Of a stretch of 9,906 nt of DNA, positions 1-6,176 are shown in pieces. The DNA is from an uncultured Clostridia bacterium (GTDB lineage Bacteria; Bacillota; Clostridia; TANB77; CAG-508). Below the pieces are notes generated by a model. The model saw only the letters and a list, made by a program, of their open reading frames with translations. It was not told the origin of the DNA and searched no databases. Position 1 is the first letter of the stretch. Each line of letters starts with the position of its first letter. The position numbers and the translations under genes were made by a program. The stretch spans positions 1-9,906 of the forward strand of contig CAKPKU010000056.1 of the NCBI GenBank assembly GCA_934167365.1, given 5' to 3'.

Positions 1-74
<74 letters not shown>

Positions 75-77
75 ATA

Positions 78-110
78 AAAAACCTTAAATTTAATTTAAG
101 GTTTTTATTT
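78..110 (+). terminator. Intrinsic terminator of the first tRNA-Ser
   Basis: A 13-bp perfect stem (78-90 with 94-106) with a 3-nt TTA loop runs into a T-rich tract. It starts 4 bases after the CCA end and separates the first tRNA from the second, which has its own promoter. Confidence 0.85.
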
Positions 111-207
111 TTATTTAAAAATGCTAACAATGGTTTGTCAGAATTTTATATATATTAATTTAGTAAAATTAGTAAAAAAATTTTCTATAAAAATATTAAA
201 TTTTTTC

Positions 208-236
208 TTGACTGTTCAAAAAATGTATATTATAAT
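208..236 (+). promoter_or_regulatory. Sigma-A type promoter of tRNA-Ser(GCU)
   Basis: The -35 box is TTGACT (208-213) and the -10 box is a perfect TATAAT (231-236), separated by exactly 17 bases. Transcription would start near 243, about 11 bases before the mature tRNA 5' end. Near-consensus strength fits a stable RNA gene. Confidence 0.9.
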
Positions 237-253
237 GAACGAAGTTCAGTCAC

Positions 254-344
254 GGAGGATTACCCAAGTGGTTGAAGGGGACAGTTTGCTAAACTGTTAG
301 GGTTCGTAAGGGCCGCGAGGGTTCAAATCCCTCATCTTCCGCCA
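254..344 (+). tRNA. tRNA-Ser(GCU)
   Basis: This is a complete 91-nt class II tRNA with encoded CCA. The acceptor strands GGAGGAT (254-260) and ATCTTCC (334-340) pair with one G-U. The anticodon arm is ACAGT-TTGCTAA-ACTGT (281-297) with anticodon GCT at 288-290, which reads AGC/AGU. A long variable arm follows (GGGTTCGTAAGGGCC region). The T arm is GAGGG-TTCAAAT-CCCTC (317-333), the discriminator is G341 and CCA is 342-344. With the preceding tRNA it forms a tandem serine tRNA pair in which each gene has its own terminator. Confidence 0.98.
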
Positions 345-384
345 AAAATAATATAAAGTTTTAAACTTTATATTATTTTTTTTG
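345..384 (+). terminator. Intrinsic terminator of tRNA-Ser(GCU)
   Basis: A 16-bp perfect stem (345-360 with 364-379) with a TTA loop is followed by more T's. It begins immediately after the CCA end. Confidence 0.85.
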
Positions 385-385
385 C

Positions 386-776
386 TTTTTTAGCAATCTT
401 ATTAAGAAAACTAATTTATTTACCTACCTAAACAGTTTTATATAATTAGTAATTATAGTAAATGTTTTATTAAGACCACCAGTATAAATAAATGAATCAA
501 AAAATTGGACTGTTTTTATTTATTTTATTACTGGAAACTTTTAATAAAAGCGACAACAAACAGGAGCAAAATTAAATTGTTTATGCTAAAATTATGCAGT
601 TATTTTATATGCAATATTTTGGCGAAACCTCTTTTGTATAATATGAAATTACTTTCTTTTATATATAAAGTAACCTAAATTTATCATTAACTTATTTTAT
701 ATTTATAGAGCTTTCTTTTGAAAGTAAAATATTTATTTTCACTTTGAGTTGTAAAACTTAAAGATTCATATAATTC
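386..776. other. AT-rich intergenic stretch without a convincing gene
   Basis: I see no supported gene in these roughly 390 bases. A 27-codon frame at 492-575 (plus) would encode MNQKIGLFLFILLLETFNKS and a short polar tail, but it has no Shine-Dalgarno sequence. A weak TTTACC-16-TATAAT pair sits near 419-445. Small imperfect hairpins (for example TTACTTT...AAAGTAA near 640-675) look like what this base composition produces by chance. Confidence 0.5.
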
Positions 777-806
777 AAAAAAGAACCTAAATTAAACTTT
801 AGGTTC
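777..806 (-). terminator. Terminator of the carbohydrate-binding protein gene
   Basis: Read on the minus strand, GAACCTAAA (798-806) pairs with TTTAGGTTC (783-791) around a 6-nt loop and is followed by six T's (777-782). It starts a few bases after the stop codon of the minus-strand gene. The plus strand also ends in T's after the hairpin, so it may work in both directions. Confidence 0.85.
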
Positions 807-812
807 CTTTTT

Positions 813-1307
813 TTATTTATCTTTATTTATATTTGTTACTTCTTGTTTATTTGTTGAAAATAATTTTGAAAAATAATTTACAAAATTATTAAATGTCTTT
901 TTAAATAATTCTCCCCATGTTGATGTTGTTTTGCATAAACTTGTACATTCTTGGTTTTGATTGTTTTGTACTATATTATTGCTATTTATTTGCTCTGCTG
1001 AATTCCAACCTTCTTTTTCAATTTTGAATGCATAATTTGATCCATTGTTGTTGTCCCATTCTCCAGCACTATTTCTAAAACAGAAATTTAATTTTGTATT
1101 AGGTTGTACGTGAATATCTGCTTGAAATCCTAATTCAGATTTTTGCATTGTGATATCAGCTGAACCTTCCCAGTTTTCTCCAAATCCATAATGTACTATA
1201 ACATCTTCAGATCCATTTTGAAATAACTTTCCTGCATATGTTACCTTTACATCAGTATTTTCAACTACTTTGTCTGTATTAAAAAATATATTTCTAAATA
1301 ACTCCAT
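813..1307 (-). CDS. Stand-alone carbohydrate-binding module protein (CBM25/53-like)
   Basis: A 164-residue protein. Residues about 15-97 form a beta-sandwich starch/alpha-glucan-binding module of the CBM25/53 type. The visible hallmarks are VKVTYAGKLFQNG, HYGFGENW (39-46), then a GF..DIHV strand (60-67), then LNFCFRNSAGEWDNNNGSNY (73-92), where the W-D-N-N-N-G motif is the family signature. There is no catalytic domain and no signal peptide or membrane segment, so it looks cytoplasmic, which is odd for a family usually attached to secreted amylases. The tail has an Asn/Gln-rich linker (108-120), two Cys (121, 125) and an amphipathic segment rich in Trp/Phe/Lys (131-152). AAGGAGAG lies 8 bases before the ATG, which fixes the start. 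The gene has its own promoter and terminator and so is monocistronic. Binding of intracellular glycogen or starch granules is my inference. Confidence 0.85.
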   Translation of the reverse strand: MELFRNIFFNTDKVVENTDVKVTYAGKLFQNGSEDVIVHYGFGENWEGSADITMQKSELGFQADIHVQPNTKLNFCFRNSAGEWDNNNGSNYAFKIEKEGWNSAEQINSNNIVQNNQNQECTSLCKTTSTWGELFKKTFNNFVNYFSKLFSTNKQEVTNINKDK

Positions 1308-1345
1308 AATAATCTCTCCTTAATTTTTTATCTTTTGCTATAAAA

Positions 1346-1374
1346 ATTATATTATTAATATTTTTAATTTTCAA
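1346..1374 (-). promoter_or_regulatory. Promoter of the carbohydrate-binding protein gene
   Basis: On the minus strand the -35 box TTGAAA (1369-1374) and the perfect -10 box TATAAT (1346-1351) are 17 bases apart. The -10 lies about 40 bases before the start codon, with the AAGGAGAG ribosome site between them. Confidence 0.75.
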
Positions 1375-1445
1375 GTATTTTTTTAAATTTTTTTGTCTAA
1401 TTTTAAAAAAAATTATTATATTTAGTATTTATTATTATAATTTTT

Positions 1446-1724
1446 TTACTTAAATACTTTAATAATTATCAATACAACAGATGATAATAATAGTGATATT
1501 GAACATACATTTATACTGTCTCCTGTTTTTGGATTGCCACTACCATTTTCTTCTATTGTATGTGTTTTATTTTTGTTTTCTATTTTCTCACTGCTATTGC
1601 TTTTTTCTTCGACTTCTATTTTTAATTCAATATTTTCGTTTATGTTATTTAATGAAATTTTGCCATTTTCTATTACTTTATTTATTCCATTTGCTGTTAT
1701 ACTTTTATAAAAAGAATTATTATT
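1446..1724 (-). pseudogene. 3' remnant of a sortase-anchored surface protein (NPKTG signal)
   Basis: The minus strand is open for 92 codons, bounded upstream by TGA (1725-1727), with no ATG, GTG or TTG start anywhere in it. The translation ends as a classical cell-wall sorting signal: a polar stretch, then G-S-G-NPKTGD (residues 64-69), then a hydrophobic span (CSISLLLSSVVLIIIKV) and a short Lys-containing tail before TAA. Such C-termini are cleaved by sortase and linked to peptidoglycan. The part before it (about residues 8-40, ITANGINKVIEN and an acidic-basic strand) resembles the end of an extracellular domain. The same frame can be read for about 15 more residues upstream of the TGA before another stop within the HtrA gene end, so this looks like a truncated relic and not an intact gene. 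No ribosome site was found. No sortase gene is in the window. Confidence 0.65.
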
Positions 1725-1773
1725 TCAACCTATGTTTGATAAATTTTTTTTAGTATTACAAAATATAAAAGCA

Positions 1774-2820
1774 CTACTCTTTATCTTTTAGTTTTACACT
1801 AACATCAAAAACCTTTTTATCTCTTTTTATTGTTAAATTCACTTCTTCTCCTGGATTTTTTTCATATATATATTGTCTTAATTCTAACATATTATCAACT
1901 TTGTAATTGTCAACCTTTATAATAATATCACCCGATTTTATTCCTGCTAGCTCTGATTCCGAATTTTGGTTAACAATTGCTACAAACACTCCTCCCTCAT
2001 TTAAATTTATGCTACTATTATATGAATCAATTGAGTACTTGTCATATCCTACAATTTCTAATGTTACATTCTTGTATGTTCCTTCACTTTCGATTTTTTT
2101 TATTATTGGTTTTACGATGTCTATTGGAACAGAAAAACTCATACTTTCTGCTGATGTTATTTTTAGTGTAGTAATTCCTATTATTTTACCTGATTCATCA
2201 ATAAGTGCTCCTCCACTATTTCCTGAATTTATTGGTATATCTGTTTGTATTAAATTAGTCATATATGCTTTACCATTTTGGTCTTCTACTTCGACTTTTC
2301 GGTTTAACCCTGAAATTATTCCAGAAGATACACTGTTTTTAAAATCATAACTTATAGGGTTACCTATTGAAAATACATGCTCTCCTATTTTTAATTCACT
2401 GGAATTACCTAAATTTATGCAATTTTCAAATTGGTGGTCTATCTTTATTACTGCTAAATCTATTTCGTTATTTACCCATACAACTTTTGCCTTATATTTT
2501 TCAGTTGTGCTAATTATTGCAAAACATACATTGCCTAACTCTCCTGAAACATGCGCATTTGTTAAAATATATCCACTTTTTGATATAATAACTCCTGATC
2601 CCCAGCCTTCATTACTTATTTCATATGTTTTTGAAATTCCCACAATGCTTCTACTTGCTTCTATAATATTATTTTCTATATTTGCTGAATTGTTTAAATC
2701 TTCATCACTTCCAATTTCTGGTTTATGACAAAAAAATAATTCAAAAATAAAAATTGCTGTAAAAATCATTATTATATTTTTCATAATATAATTTCTTCTT
2801 ATATTCTCAAAAATCCCCAT
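1774..2820 (-). CDS. HtrA/DegP-type membrane serine protease with PDZ domain
   Basis: A 348-residue S1C-family protease that degrades or processes damaged or secreted proteins at the outer face of the membrane. A short basic N-terminus and one hydrophobic anchor (about 15-31) precede a chymotrypsin-like domain (about 50-245). The catalytic triad is complete: His90 in ILTNAHV, Asp121 in EIDLAVIKI and Ser202 in GNSGGAL. One PDZ domain follows (about 252-345, with GGVFVAIV and AGIKSGDIIIKVD). This is the usual anchor-protease-single PDZ layout and length for Firmicutes HtrA. The start is supported by AAGGTG five bases upstream of the ATG; an internal ATG at codon 13 is possible but has a poorer ribosome site. 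It is divergent from the CapA-type gene across 181 bases. I see no strong sigma-A promoter or CtsR/CssR-like operator. The relic of a surface-protein gene lies directly downstream. Confidence 0.95.
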   Translation of the reverse strand: MGIFENIRRNYIMKNIIMIFTAIFIFELFFCHKPEIGSDEDLNNSANIENNIIEASRSIVGISKTYEISNEGWGSGVIISKSGYILTNAHVSGELGNVCFAIISTTEKYKAKVVWVNNEIDLAVIKIDHQFENCINLGNSSELKIGEHVFSIGNPISYDFKNSVSSGIISGLNRKVEVEDQNGKAYMTNLIQTDIPINSGNSGGALIDESGKIIGITTLKITSAESMSFSVPIDIVKPIIKKIESEGTYKNVTLEIVGYDKYSIDSYNSSINLNEGGVFVAIVNQNSESELAGIKSGDIIIKVDNYKVDNMLELRQYIYEKNPGEEVNLTIKRDKKVFDVSVKLKDKE

Positions 2821-3001
2821 GCTTTCACCTTAAAAATAATATTTTTATAAAGTACTATCTAAAAATAAGTATATACTATTTTAATATTCATACTTTTATT
2901 AATTATTTTTTTCTAAAATCATCACTTTTATTACACTATTAATTGAAAAATTCCTTATAATATGTTAATTTATAATAAGAAATAATAGAAAAGGAGGAAT
3001 T

Positions 3002-4321
3002 ATGAATTACAATAATAAACCCAAAATAAATATTAAAAAAATTTTTTGTCTTGTACTGATATTATTTCTTGGAATTTTAATAGCATCTAATGTATCAAAA
3101 GCTCCAAGCTTGTTTAAACTTTCACATGACTCTGAACCAACGTCAGTACCACAGCAAGAAACAGTTATTCCAGACACAACTATAAGTATGGCTGTAATTG
3201 GTGATGTAATGTGTCATGGTCCCAATTATAAAGATGCATACAATTCATCTACAAAAACATATGATTTTTCAACATTTTTTACACAAATAAAATCATATAT
3301 ATCTGATGCAGATATTGCTATCGGAAATTTGGAAACCACATTTGCAGGTGGAAATAAGGCTTATAGTGGTTACCCTACATTTAATTCACCACCAGAGCTT
3401 GCACAAAATTTATTAGATTTAGGAATTGATGTATTAACAACATCTAATAACCATAGTTTAGATACAGGATATAATGGTTTAGTAAACACAATTGATACTT
3501 TAGACCAAGTTGGAATAAGTCATACTGGAACATTTAAATCTGAAGAAGAAAAAAATAAAATACTTTTAAAAGATGTAAACGGAATAAAAATAGCATTTTT
3601 ATCATATACATATGGCACAAATGGAATATCTATTCCATCAGGTAAAGAATATTGTATAAATTTGATAGATAAAGATCTTATAAAAAAACAATTAGATTCT
3701 GCCAAAGAGCTTAACCCTGATTTAATATGTGTAAGTATGCATTGGGGGATTGAATATAAAATAAAACAAAATTCTGAGCAGGAAGATTTAGCAAATTATT
3801 TATTTGAAAATGGTGCTGATATTATTCTTGGTAGTCATCCACATGTATTAGAGCCAATGGAAAAAAGAAGTATAACATTAGCAGATGGAACAACGAAGGA
3901 TGGATTTTTAATTTATTCTTTGGGAAACTTTATGTCTGCTCAAAAAGATAAATATACAAAAGATTCTATAATATTAAATTTGAAACTTACGAAGCATTCT
4001 GATGGAAAAGTAAGTATAGATTCTTATGATTATATACCAATTTATATGCAAGATAATGGAGCTAATGCAACTAATAGATACCAAATAATTGATTTGAAAA
4101 AAAGCATTTCTGCATATGAAAATGGTGATACTTCAATAAGTAAAAGCTGGTATAATACTTATGTTTCTGAACTAAAAAATGTTCAAACAGCCTTAGGAGA
4201 AACTACATCTACTAATAGCAATGTAACAACATCTAATACAAATAGCTCTACTACAAATATATCTAATGATACTAAAAAGTCTAATACAACTAAATCTAAT
4301 TCTACATCAAAAAGTAAGTAG
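3002..4321 (+). CDS. CapA-family (PGA_cap) membrane-anchored metallophosphatase-like protein
   Basis: A 439-residue protein related to CapA/PgsA of poly-gamma-glutamate capsule synthesis. The fold is calcineurin-like and acts outside the membrane. An N-terminal anchor (about 13-31) is followed by a spacer and the PGA_cap domain (about 61-365). Its motifs are visible in order: AVIGDVMCHG (64-73), GNLETTF (108-114), SNNHSLDTG (148-156), SMHWGIEY (245-252), GSHPHVLEPME (277-287) and YSLGNF (305-310). The His, Asn and Asp residues in these are the putative metal ligands. The last 45 residues are Ser/Thr/Asn/Lys low-complexity, perhaps wall-spanning. A perfect AAGGAGGAATT-ATG fixes the start. No capB, capC or other capsule genes are adjacent, so a capsule role is unproven; lone CapA-like genes are common in Clostridia. 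It is monocistronic with its own terminator. Confidence 0.93.
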   Translation: MNYNNKPKINIKKIFCLVLILFLGILIASNVSKAPSLFKLSHDSEPTSVPQQETVIPDTTISMAVIGDVMCHGPNYKDAYNSSTKTYDFSTFFTQIKSYISDADIAIGNLETTFAGGNKAYSGYPTFNSPPELAQNLLDLGIDVLTTSNNHSLDTGYNGLVNTIDTLDQVGISHTGTFKSEEEKNKILLKDVNGIKIAFLSYTYGTNGISIPSGKEYCINLIDKDLIKKQLDSAKELNPDLICVSMHWGIEYKIKQNSEQEDLANYLFENGADIILGSHPHVLEPMEKRSITLADGTTKDGFLIYSLGNFMSAQKDKYTKDSIILNLKLTKHSDGKVSIDSYDYIPIYMQDNGANATNRYQIIDLKKSISAYENGDTSISKSWYNTYVSELKNVQTALGETTSTNSNVTTSNTNSSTTNISNDTKKSNTTKSNSTSKSK

Positions 4322-4327
4322 ATACCC

Positions 4328-4360
4328 AAAATGAGATTCAATTTGAATCTCATTTTTTTA
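4328..4360 (+). terminator. Terminator of the CapA-type gene
   Basis: A 13-bp stem (4328-4340 with 4344-4356) with a 3-nt loop ends in a run of seven T's (4353-4359). It starts 7 bases after the TAG stop. Confidence 0.9.
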
Positions 4361-4492
4361 TTCGTTATTTAAACTTCCAAATAACTTTTTGAGCTAGATT
4401 TATCTTATTATTTTTGTATTGTTTTAATTTTTTAATTATTTTTGCATATATATTTTTCTTTATGTACATACTATTTTTAGGTGGTGATTATT

Positions 4493-4666
4493 ATGACAAA
4501 TAAAGAGCTTTTATATGTTGAAGATGCTTTAGGGCACGAAGAATATATGAAAACATGTAGTAAAACTACATCTAATAAATTAACTGATCCAACACTTTCT
4601 AATTATGTAAGTCAATTAGAGCAAAAACACACAGAGCTATTTAACAAGTTTTTAAATTTATTATAG
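4493..4666 (+). CDS. Small spore-coat-associated protein (CotF-like companion)
   Basis: A 57-residue, all-helical protein starting MTNKELLYVEDALGHEEYMK. Its pattern of short helices, with DALGHEEY and a later QLEQKHTELFNKFLNLL helix, matches small clostridial proteins usually found directly before CotF-like coat proteins. I assign it by that resemblance and by its neighbour, not by a catalytic motif. Upstream GTG codons at 4481 and 4484 are in frame, but the ATG at 4493 is preferred because AGGTGG (4480-4485) serves as its ribosome site at normal spacing. It lies 9 bases before the next gene, so the two form an operon. No clear sigma-A promoter is seen; CATA-containing sequences at about 4445 and 4468 only weakly resemble sigma-E/K -10 boxes. 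Confidence 0.75.
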   Translation: MTNKELLYVEDALGHEEYMKTCSKTTSNKLTDPTLSNYVSQLEQKHTELFNKFLNLL

Positions 4667-4675
4667 GAGGATGTT

Positions 4676-4930
4676 ATGGAACAAGATAGAGCGTTAATGG
4701 AAAATGAATTATTAGTTATTAAAGGCGTATGTGATTTATATTTACACGGTACAATCGAATCAACTACTGCGGAAGTTCATGCTGCTTTTGAAGATGCTTT
4801 AAATGAATCTTTGGATATTCAAAATAAAATTTATAATTTGATGGCTGAAAAAGGTTGGTATAATACTCAAACAGCTGAACAGACTAAAATAAATACTACA
4901 AAGCTAAAATTTTCAACTTCTAATAATTAA
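4676..4930 (+). CDS. CotF-like spore coat protein
   Basis: An 84-residue, mostly helical protein matching the Coat F family. It has an N-terminal helix (LMENELLVIKGVCDLYLHGT), a middle segment around AEVHAAFEDALNESLDIQNK, and the family-typical end MAEKGWYNTQTAEQ, where GWY followed by a polar helix is the most recognisable element. Proteins of this type are built into the spore coat late in sporulation. The ribosome site is GGAGG (4667-4671 region), a few bases before ATG and starting right after the stop of the preceding gene. Co-transcription with the 57-residue gene is therefore likely. Two hairpins end the operon. The presence of this pair is the main sign that the organism forms spores. 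Confidence 0.85.
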   Translation: MEQDRALMENELLVIKGVCDLYLHGTIESTTAEVHAAFEDALNESLDIQNKIYNLMAEKGWYNTQTAEQTKINTTKLKFSTSNN

Positions 4931-4947
4931 TAATATATTTTGATTTG

Positions 4948-4966
4948 AGCGGGCTTTTAGCCCGCT
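4948..4966 (+). terminator. GC-rich hairpin after the coat operon
   Basis: A perfect 8-bp stem AGCGGGCT / AGCCCGCT with a TTT loop sits 18 bases after the stop codon. It is the most GC-rich hairpin in the window. The following tract (ATTGTTATTA) is only weakly T-rich, so it may serve for mRNA 3' stability together with the next terminator. Confidence 0.7.
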
Positions 4967-4977
4967 ATTGTTATTAG

Positions 4978-5010
4978 AAAAAAAATAAGTCTTAACGACT
5001 TATTTTTTTT
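4978..5010 (+). terminator. Second, strong terminator after the coat operon
   Basis: AATAAGTC (4984-4991) and its complement (4997-5004) form a stem around loop TTAAC, extended by A's on the left and eight T's on the right (5003-5010). The A/T symmetry makes it work on either strand. Confidence 0.85.
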
Positions 5011-5058
5011 CATGATTCATTTAATTATACTTTGAATTTTTAGTTAAATTCAAAAAGT

Positions 5059-5132
5059 TGGTGCGCCATCGCGGGATCGAACCGCGGACCTTCTGATTAA
5101 GAGCTACCTCATCTCGGTCCACAACATTGCAC
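5059..5132 (-). pseudogene. tRNA-Lys(CTT) remnant or attachment-site scar
   Basis: On the minus strand the 3' half of a tRNA-Lys is intact. The anticodon loop CTCTTAA (5097-5103, anticodon CTT at 5099-5101), 3' anticodon stem TCAGA, variable AGGTC, T arm CGCGG-TTCGATC-CCGCG (5070-5086), acceptor ATGGCGC, discriminator A and encoded CCA (5059-5061) are all present. Upstream of the loop the sequence no longer fits: the five bases before it (GGTAG) cannot pair with TCAGA, and no proper D arm forms. A 5' piece GTGCAAT (5126-5132) would pair with the acceptor at 6 of 7 positions, giving a near-normal 74-nt total. It is either a decayed tRNA gene or a 3' tRNA fragment left by an integrase that crossed over at the anticodon loop. 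It is unlikely to make a working tRNA. Confidence 0.7.
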
Positions 5133-5410
5133 CCTTTTTGGCTATTATATAGCACTTTTTAAGTAAAATCAATATTTATAAGAAAAAAATCATTGACACA
5201 ATAAAATAAAGTAAGATAGCAAATCATATTGTTGAAGTGCTATCTTTATTTTTATATAATTTTAAAGAACAAGTGTAAAAACATAACGAAGGTATCTCGA
5301 ATAAATTGTAAAATATATTAAAGATTTAATTAAAATTATATATTATAGGTTTCAATTTTATAGAAATATATTTAATTTATTAAAATTTTATGATAAACTT
5401 TTAATAAATT
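5133..5410. other. AT-rich intergenic stretch with one hairpin
   Basis: I see no gene here. At 5213-5246 a 9-bp perfect inverted repeat (AAGATAGCA / TGCTATCTT, 16-nt loop) is followed by a T-rich tract on both strands and so resembles a weak two-way terminator. A TTGACA (5193-5198) lies just before it but has no acceptable -10 box at the right spacing. The rest is A/T-rich sequence with no ribosome site or long frame. Confidence 0.45.
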
Positions 5411-5435
5411 AAAAGTGGGCTCTCTATAGAGCCCA
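5411..5435 (-). terminator. Terminator of the PepSY gene
   Basis: An 8-bp perfect stem (5416-5423 with 5428-5435, TGGGCTCT type) with a CTAT loop is followed on the minus strand by CTTTTAATTT. It lies about 30 bases after the stop codon of the minus-strand gene. Confidence 0.7.
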
Positions 5436-5465
5436 TATAAAGGAGTGTCAAAAAGGTATTACTCT

Positions 5466-5936
5466 TTATACTTCTTTAGTATTAATTCTAGTGATTTCAC
5501 CCGTTTCTATCTTTATTTCTATTGTATTGTTTTGTGATGCAACATGGTAATATAATTCACCACTTCTTTTTATAGTTTTAATCTTTAATTCAGATTCTTT
5601 TAAATCTTTTTCGCCTAACTCATTAAATTGTCGTAACGCTAGTTTTTTTGCATCTTCTTCTGAAATCTTTTTACCAGAATTATTATTTTGAACTACATTG
5701 TGTTCTTTATTATCTTCGCTAGCATTTTGTTCTTCTGGTTCTTGATTATTTTGAGGTATATTACTATCATTTTGAGATGTCGAAGCAATAGTTGCTTGCT
5801 GTTCAGCATTTTTATTAAAATCTGGTTCAAATATTAAAATTACAACAACAATAATGATGACTAAAATACATATAGCTATTGCTATATTTCGTAAACTAAA
5901 TATTGATTTCAATTTATTTTTTGCTGTTTTTTGCAT
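5466..5936 (-). CDS. Membrane-anchored PepSY-domain protein
   Basis: A 156-residue protein. A basic N-terminus (MQKTAKNKLK) leads into one strong hydrophobic segment (about 17-36, IAIAICILVIIIVVVILIF), then a Gln/Asn/Glu-rich low-complexity linker (about 40-88), then a PepSY-like domain (about 90-156). That domain shows ISEEDAKKLALRQF for the helix, GELYYHVAS for a strand, and IEIKIETGEITRI for the last strand with its typical T-G-E turn. PepSY domains are often tied to inhibition or control of extracellular peptidases and to membrane sensing. The layout (inside anchor, outside domain) suggests an extracytoplasmic role, but the partner is unknown. AGAGG lies before the ATG, and a good promoter and a terminator make it monocistronic. 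Confidence 0.8.
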   Translation of the reverse strand: MQKTAKNKLKSIFSLRNIAIAICILVIIIVVVILIFEPDFNKNAEQQATIASTSQNDSNIPQNNQEPEEQNASEDNKEHNVVQNNNSGKKISEEDAKKLALRQFNELGEKDLKESELKIKTIKRSGELYYHVASQNNTIEIKIETGEITRINTKEV

Positions 5937-5983
5937 AGCTAAACCTCTTTTCTTTTGTTAAAATCACTAATTTTACATTTATT

Positions 5984-6012
5984 ATTATAGCATTTAAACT
6001 AAAAATTGTAAA
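5984..6012 (-). promoter_or_regulatory. Promoter of the PepSY gene
   Basis: On the minus strand, TTTACA (6007-6012) and a perfect TATAAT (5984-5989) are separated by 17 bases. The -10 box lies about 48 bases before the start codon. Confidence 0.75.
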
Positions 6013-6176
6013 CAGTTTCTACCGAATTTTTTACACTGTTTTGTCTAATGAAGTCAAGTCATTTCTATTTTTGATTTCTAAATTTTCATTTTAATATTTT
6101 TTAGTTTTTTTCTCCTTTATGAAGAAAATTTAAAAATCACAAATAACCTCATTTTGTAGAAGCAAATCAATATAAA

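Noticed and set aside
492..575. 27-codon plus-strand frame with a hydrophobic core and polar tail, resembling a small membrane peptide or type I toxin
   Set aside because: There is no Shine-Dalgarno sequence, no convincing promoter and no antisense RNA partner visible; chance is likely in AT-rich DNA.
1481..1753. Plus-strand frame of 90 codons rich in Phe, Leu, Tyr and Cys
   Set aside because: It is the antisense of the NPKTG surface-protein relic. Its odd hydrophobic composition is what AT-rich coding DNA gives on the opposite strand, and it has no ribosome site.
1907..2728. Several plus-strand frames across the HtrA gene
   Set aside because: They lie antisense to a gene with a full catalytic triad and PDZ domain, have no ribosome sites and show no recognisable domain.
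3520..3705. Minus-strand frame of 61 codons inside the CapA-type gene
   Set aside because: It lies wholly inside a gene with strong conserved motifs and has no ribosome site.
5193..5250. Small RNA gene (TTGACA followed by a hairpin and T-rich tract)
   Set aside because: No -10 box at acceptable spacing; the hairpin begins where the -10 should be. Kept only as a terminator-like hairpin in the intergenic entry.
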